Assembly (NCBI RefSeq): GCF_014640675.1
Contig: NZ_BMHK01000034.1
Span: forward strand, 1 to 36,205
DNA length: 36,205 nt
DNA from: Novosphingobium endophyticum
GTDB lineage: Bacteria; Pseudomonadota; Alphaproteobacteria; Sphingomonadales; Sphingomonadaceae
Reading direction: 5' to 3'
The translations under genes were made by a program, and so were the position numbers. Below the pieces are notes generated by a model that searched no databases, was not told where the DNA came from, and saw only the letters and a list, made by a program, of their open reading frames with translations. This document shows positions 34,711-36,205 of the stretch, one piece after another (position 1 is the stretch's first letter; every line of letters begins with the position of its first letter).

Positions 34711-35757
34711 TCATCGCTGGCGAGGGGCGCTATCCAGTCGGACCGTAGAGCCATTCCGGTTGCTCTCGATCCCGGCCTGCATGATGGTCATGACATCGAG
34801 CGCTTCCGCGACCGGGACAGGATTGGGGCCGGATCCCCGCAGGGCGAGCACGAGACTTCGCCAGAAAATGCCGTAATCTCCGAGTTCGTTCGGAATGGTT
34901 CTCGTCGCCTGCCTGGGAACCCGCGTCGTCAGGATACCAGGTTCGGCATCGAGGCCGAGACCCTCATCGCCCGGTCGTCTGCCGCCGGCGATTGCCGGTT
35001 CCTGGTTGTCCATGCCGTGCTTGATCCAGCTGGCCGCTGTCCCATGCACGGCAAATCGCAACCGGTGATCGGCCGACAATTTGCTTGAATGCAAGGTCAC
35101 GCGTATGTCGCGATAGTGGAGAATGGCATGAAACCAATCCGGTGCGGGGGCACCGTCGCGCAAGGCCGCAAGGTCCGCTGTAATGGCTAAAGGCATTCCG
35201 AAAAGCCTCAGGGTCTGATCGACGAGGTGAGGGCCGAGATCGAACCAGGATCCTCCTTCGCGCGCCTCCTTCCAGATGTCCGAGACCTCGGGCCTCCAGC
35301 GATCGAAATGGCTCTCAAAATGGACGACCCGGCCGAACGTGCCTTCTGCGAGCAATCGTTGCAAGGTCAGGAAATCCGCGTCCCAACGCCGATTGTGAAA
35401 GACCGTCAGAAGTCGTTTCGCCTGATCCGCTGCATCGGCGATCCGATGGGCATCGGCCAGGTTTGTCGCGAATGGCTTGTCCAACACCACATGCTTGCCA
35501 GCCTGTAATGCGGCGATTGCGTGCCTTGCATGCAACTCATCGGGACTCGACACGATCACAAGATCGATAGCGTCGTCGGCGAGCAGTTGTTCGATGGACG
35601 GCACGACCGACACATCCGGCAAGTCCGCGTGCACCTTGGGGGGCTTGGTCGAAACGACGCTGCGCAGTTCCAGGCCATCGGTGTACTGCACAAAGGGTGC
35701 GTGGAAGACGCGTCCGCCCAATCCATACCCGACAAGCCCGACTCCCAGATCTTGCAT
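34711..35757 (-). CDS. Gfo/Idh/MocA-family oxidoreductase
   Basis: 348 residues behind AGGAGG. N-terminal Rossmann fold: VGLVGYGLGGRVFHAPF (residues 6-22), then IVSSPDELHARHAIAALQAGKHVVLDKPFA, which holds the EKP-type motif as DKP (catalytic Lys about 94). C-terminal domain with FHNRRWDADFLTL, GSWFDLGPHLVDQTLRLFG and the substrate His. It oxidises or reduces a sugar- or inositol-like substrate with NAD(P). It lies just outside the island and is taken as chromosomal; orientation and composition fit that. Confidence 0.93.
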   Translation of the reverse strand: MQDLGVGLVGYGLGGRVFHAPFVQYTDGLELRSVVSTKPPKVHADLPDVSVVPSIEQLLADDAIDLVIVSSPDELHARHAIAALQAGKHVVLDKPFATNLADAHRIADAADQAKRLLTVFHNRRWDADFLTLQRLLAEGTFGRVVHFESHFDRWRPEVSDIWKEAREGGSWFDLGPHLVDQTLRLFGMPLAITADLAALRDGAPAPDWFHAILHYRDIRVTLHSSKLSADHRLRFAVHGTAASWIKHGMDNQEPAIAGGRRPGDEGLGLDAEPGILTTRVPRQATRTIPNELGDYGIFWRSLVLALRGSGPNPVPVAEALDVMTIMQAGIESNRNGSTVRLDSAPRQR

Positions 35758-36205
35758 TGTTGGCCTCCTGCTGCTTGTCGCCTGGGATCGCGTGGGTTTG
35801 CCAGACGACCGATGATGCCTGGAGCCCTCGATAGCCCCGCCGGGCGTTGATGATGTGACTGAAGTGCCCCGAGTTTACCAGAGGCGGGTTCGATGGGGAT
35901 GATAATGCCGTCCACAAGGTTGCCAGTCCAGCGAACGGGATCGGCAATCCTCACAGGTCGGGATCGCTGACCGACCGCACAGAAAAATGGCCGCGCCGGA
36001 GAGGGTGCGGCCTTTCTCATTTGGGCCTGTTCGGCCCTATTTCAGGTCGAATATCACAACCGACATTGTGGGCAGTTCGGCGCTTTTTCGCATTGAAGCT
36101 CTCTAGCCTCTCCTATTCATCGGACTGGTCGTGATGGTTGGCGGGAGTAGCGTAAACCATTGGCTTGTTGTAGGAATTTGGGTGTCTAGACCAACCTGCA
36201 ACGAG
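35758..36205. other. Intergenic region right of the oxidoreductase
   Basis: No gene is convincing; overlapping minus-strand frames are shadows. Features seen: GGTCGG/CCGACC (35956-35976), the terminator at 35989-36012 and GGGCC/GGCCC (36023-36037). The remainder to the window end shows no recognisable signal. Confidence 0.5.
35981..36015 (-). terminator. Rho-independent terminator for a gene right of the window
   Basis: GGCCGC (35989-35994) pairs with GCGGCC (36007-36012). On the minus strand the stem is followed by ATTTTTCT (35981-35988), a proper T run, so it would end transcripts entering from the right before they reach the oxidoreductase promoter. Confidence 0.6.

Noticed and set aside
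35537..36020. Minus-strand frames upstream of the oxidoreductase
   Set aside because: They overlap the oxidoreductase in other frames or run through terminator hairpins; no ribosome site or family match.

Overview
Organism and setting. The left edge carries the 3' end of a 5S rRNA gene followed by an initiator tRNA (tRNA-fMet). This is the usual end of an rrn operon in Alphaproteobacteria, and the high GC and the types of mobile genes fit that class (Hyphomicrobiales or Sphingomonadales are plausible; I cannot go lower). The right edge is an ordinary Gfo/Idh/MocA-type oxidoreductase gene. Everything between is an accessory island of about 34.25 kb inserted at the 3' end of tRNA-fMet.

Island boundaries. 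A large serine recombinase gene (327-1952, minus) ends inside tRNA-fMet. The last 12 bases of the tRNA (359-370) recur exactly at 34611-34622, between the last island gene and the chromosomal oxidoreductase. Joining the two element ends in silico gives a site with 19-bp arms (34588-34606 and 365-383; 17 of 19 positions symmetric) around a 10-base centre, the layout expected of a serine-integrase attP. The same joining replaces the tRNA-antisense C-terminus of the recombinase with a different 14-residue tail, so the protein should differ between integrated and excised states.

Layout. (1) 327-4350: integration functions, namely the serine recombinase with a coupled small gene, two small genes, and a tyrosine integrase next to a tRNA-Gly 3' fragment flanked by phased TGTGGC sites. 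(2) 4360-11545: a defence block of Vsr, Mrr-like nuclease, DUF4420-type nuclease, Z1 helicase-like ATPase, MORC-type GHKL ATPase and Dcm; this is the MORC-containing restriction-modification arrangement described by Iyer and colleagues. (3) 11813-17253: GajB and GajA (Gabija) preceded by a reverse transcriptase of the defence-RT kind, with a hairpin-rich 180-base gap between RT and gajA. (4) 17429-22289: an ardC antirestriction gene and small plasmid-type genes, separated by intergenic DNA unusually dense in perfect hairpins. (5) 22330-29042: mobilisation functions, with a minus-strand operon (VirD4-type coupling protein, membrane J-domain protein, VWA protein, H-NS-like AT-hook protein) and a plus-strand pair (MobC-like and relaxase) behind a leader of ten consecutive stem-loops. 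No type IV secretion channel, replication or partition gene is present, so this looks like an integrative and mobilizable element that borrows a conjugation channel. (6) 29199-34551: cargo of a four-helix membrane protein, a 1489-residue RTX protein and a Phd-like small protein.

How it may work together. The serine recombinase moves the element. ArdC and the H-NS-like protein would protect or quiet it on arrival. The relaxase, MobC and coupling protein would feed it into a helper's channel. Three defence layers and an RTX operon are the cargo. The least explained items are the ten-hairpin leader before mobC, a structured element present twice with covarying stems (19989-20085 and 21458-21558), and the structured gap between RT and gajA.
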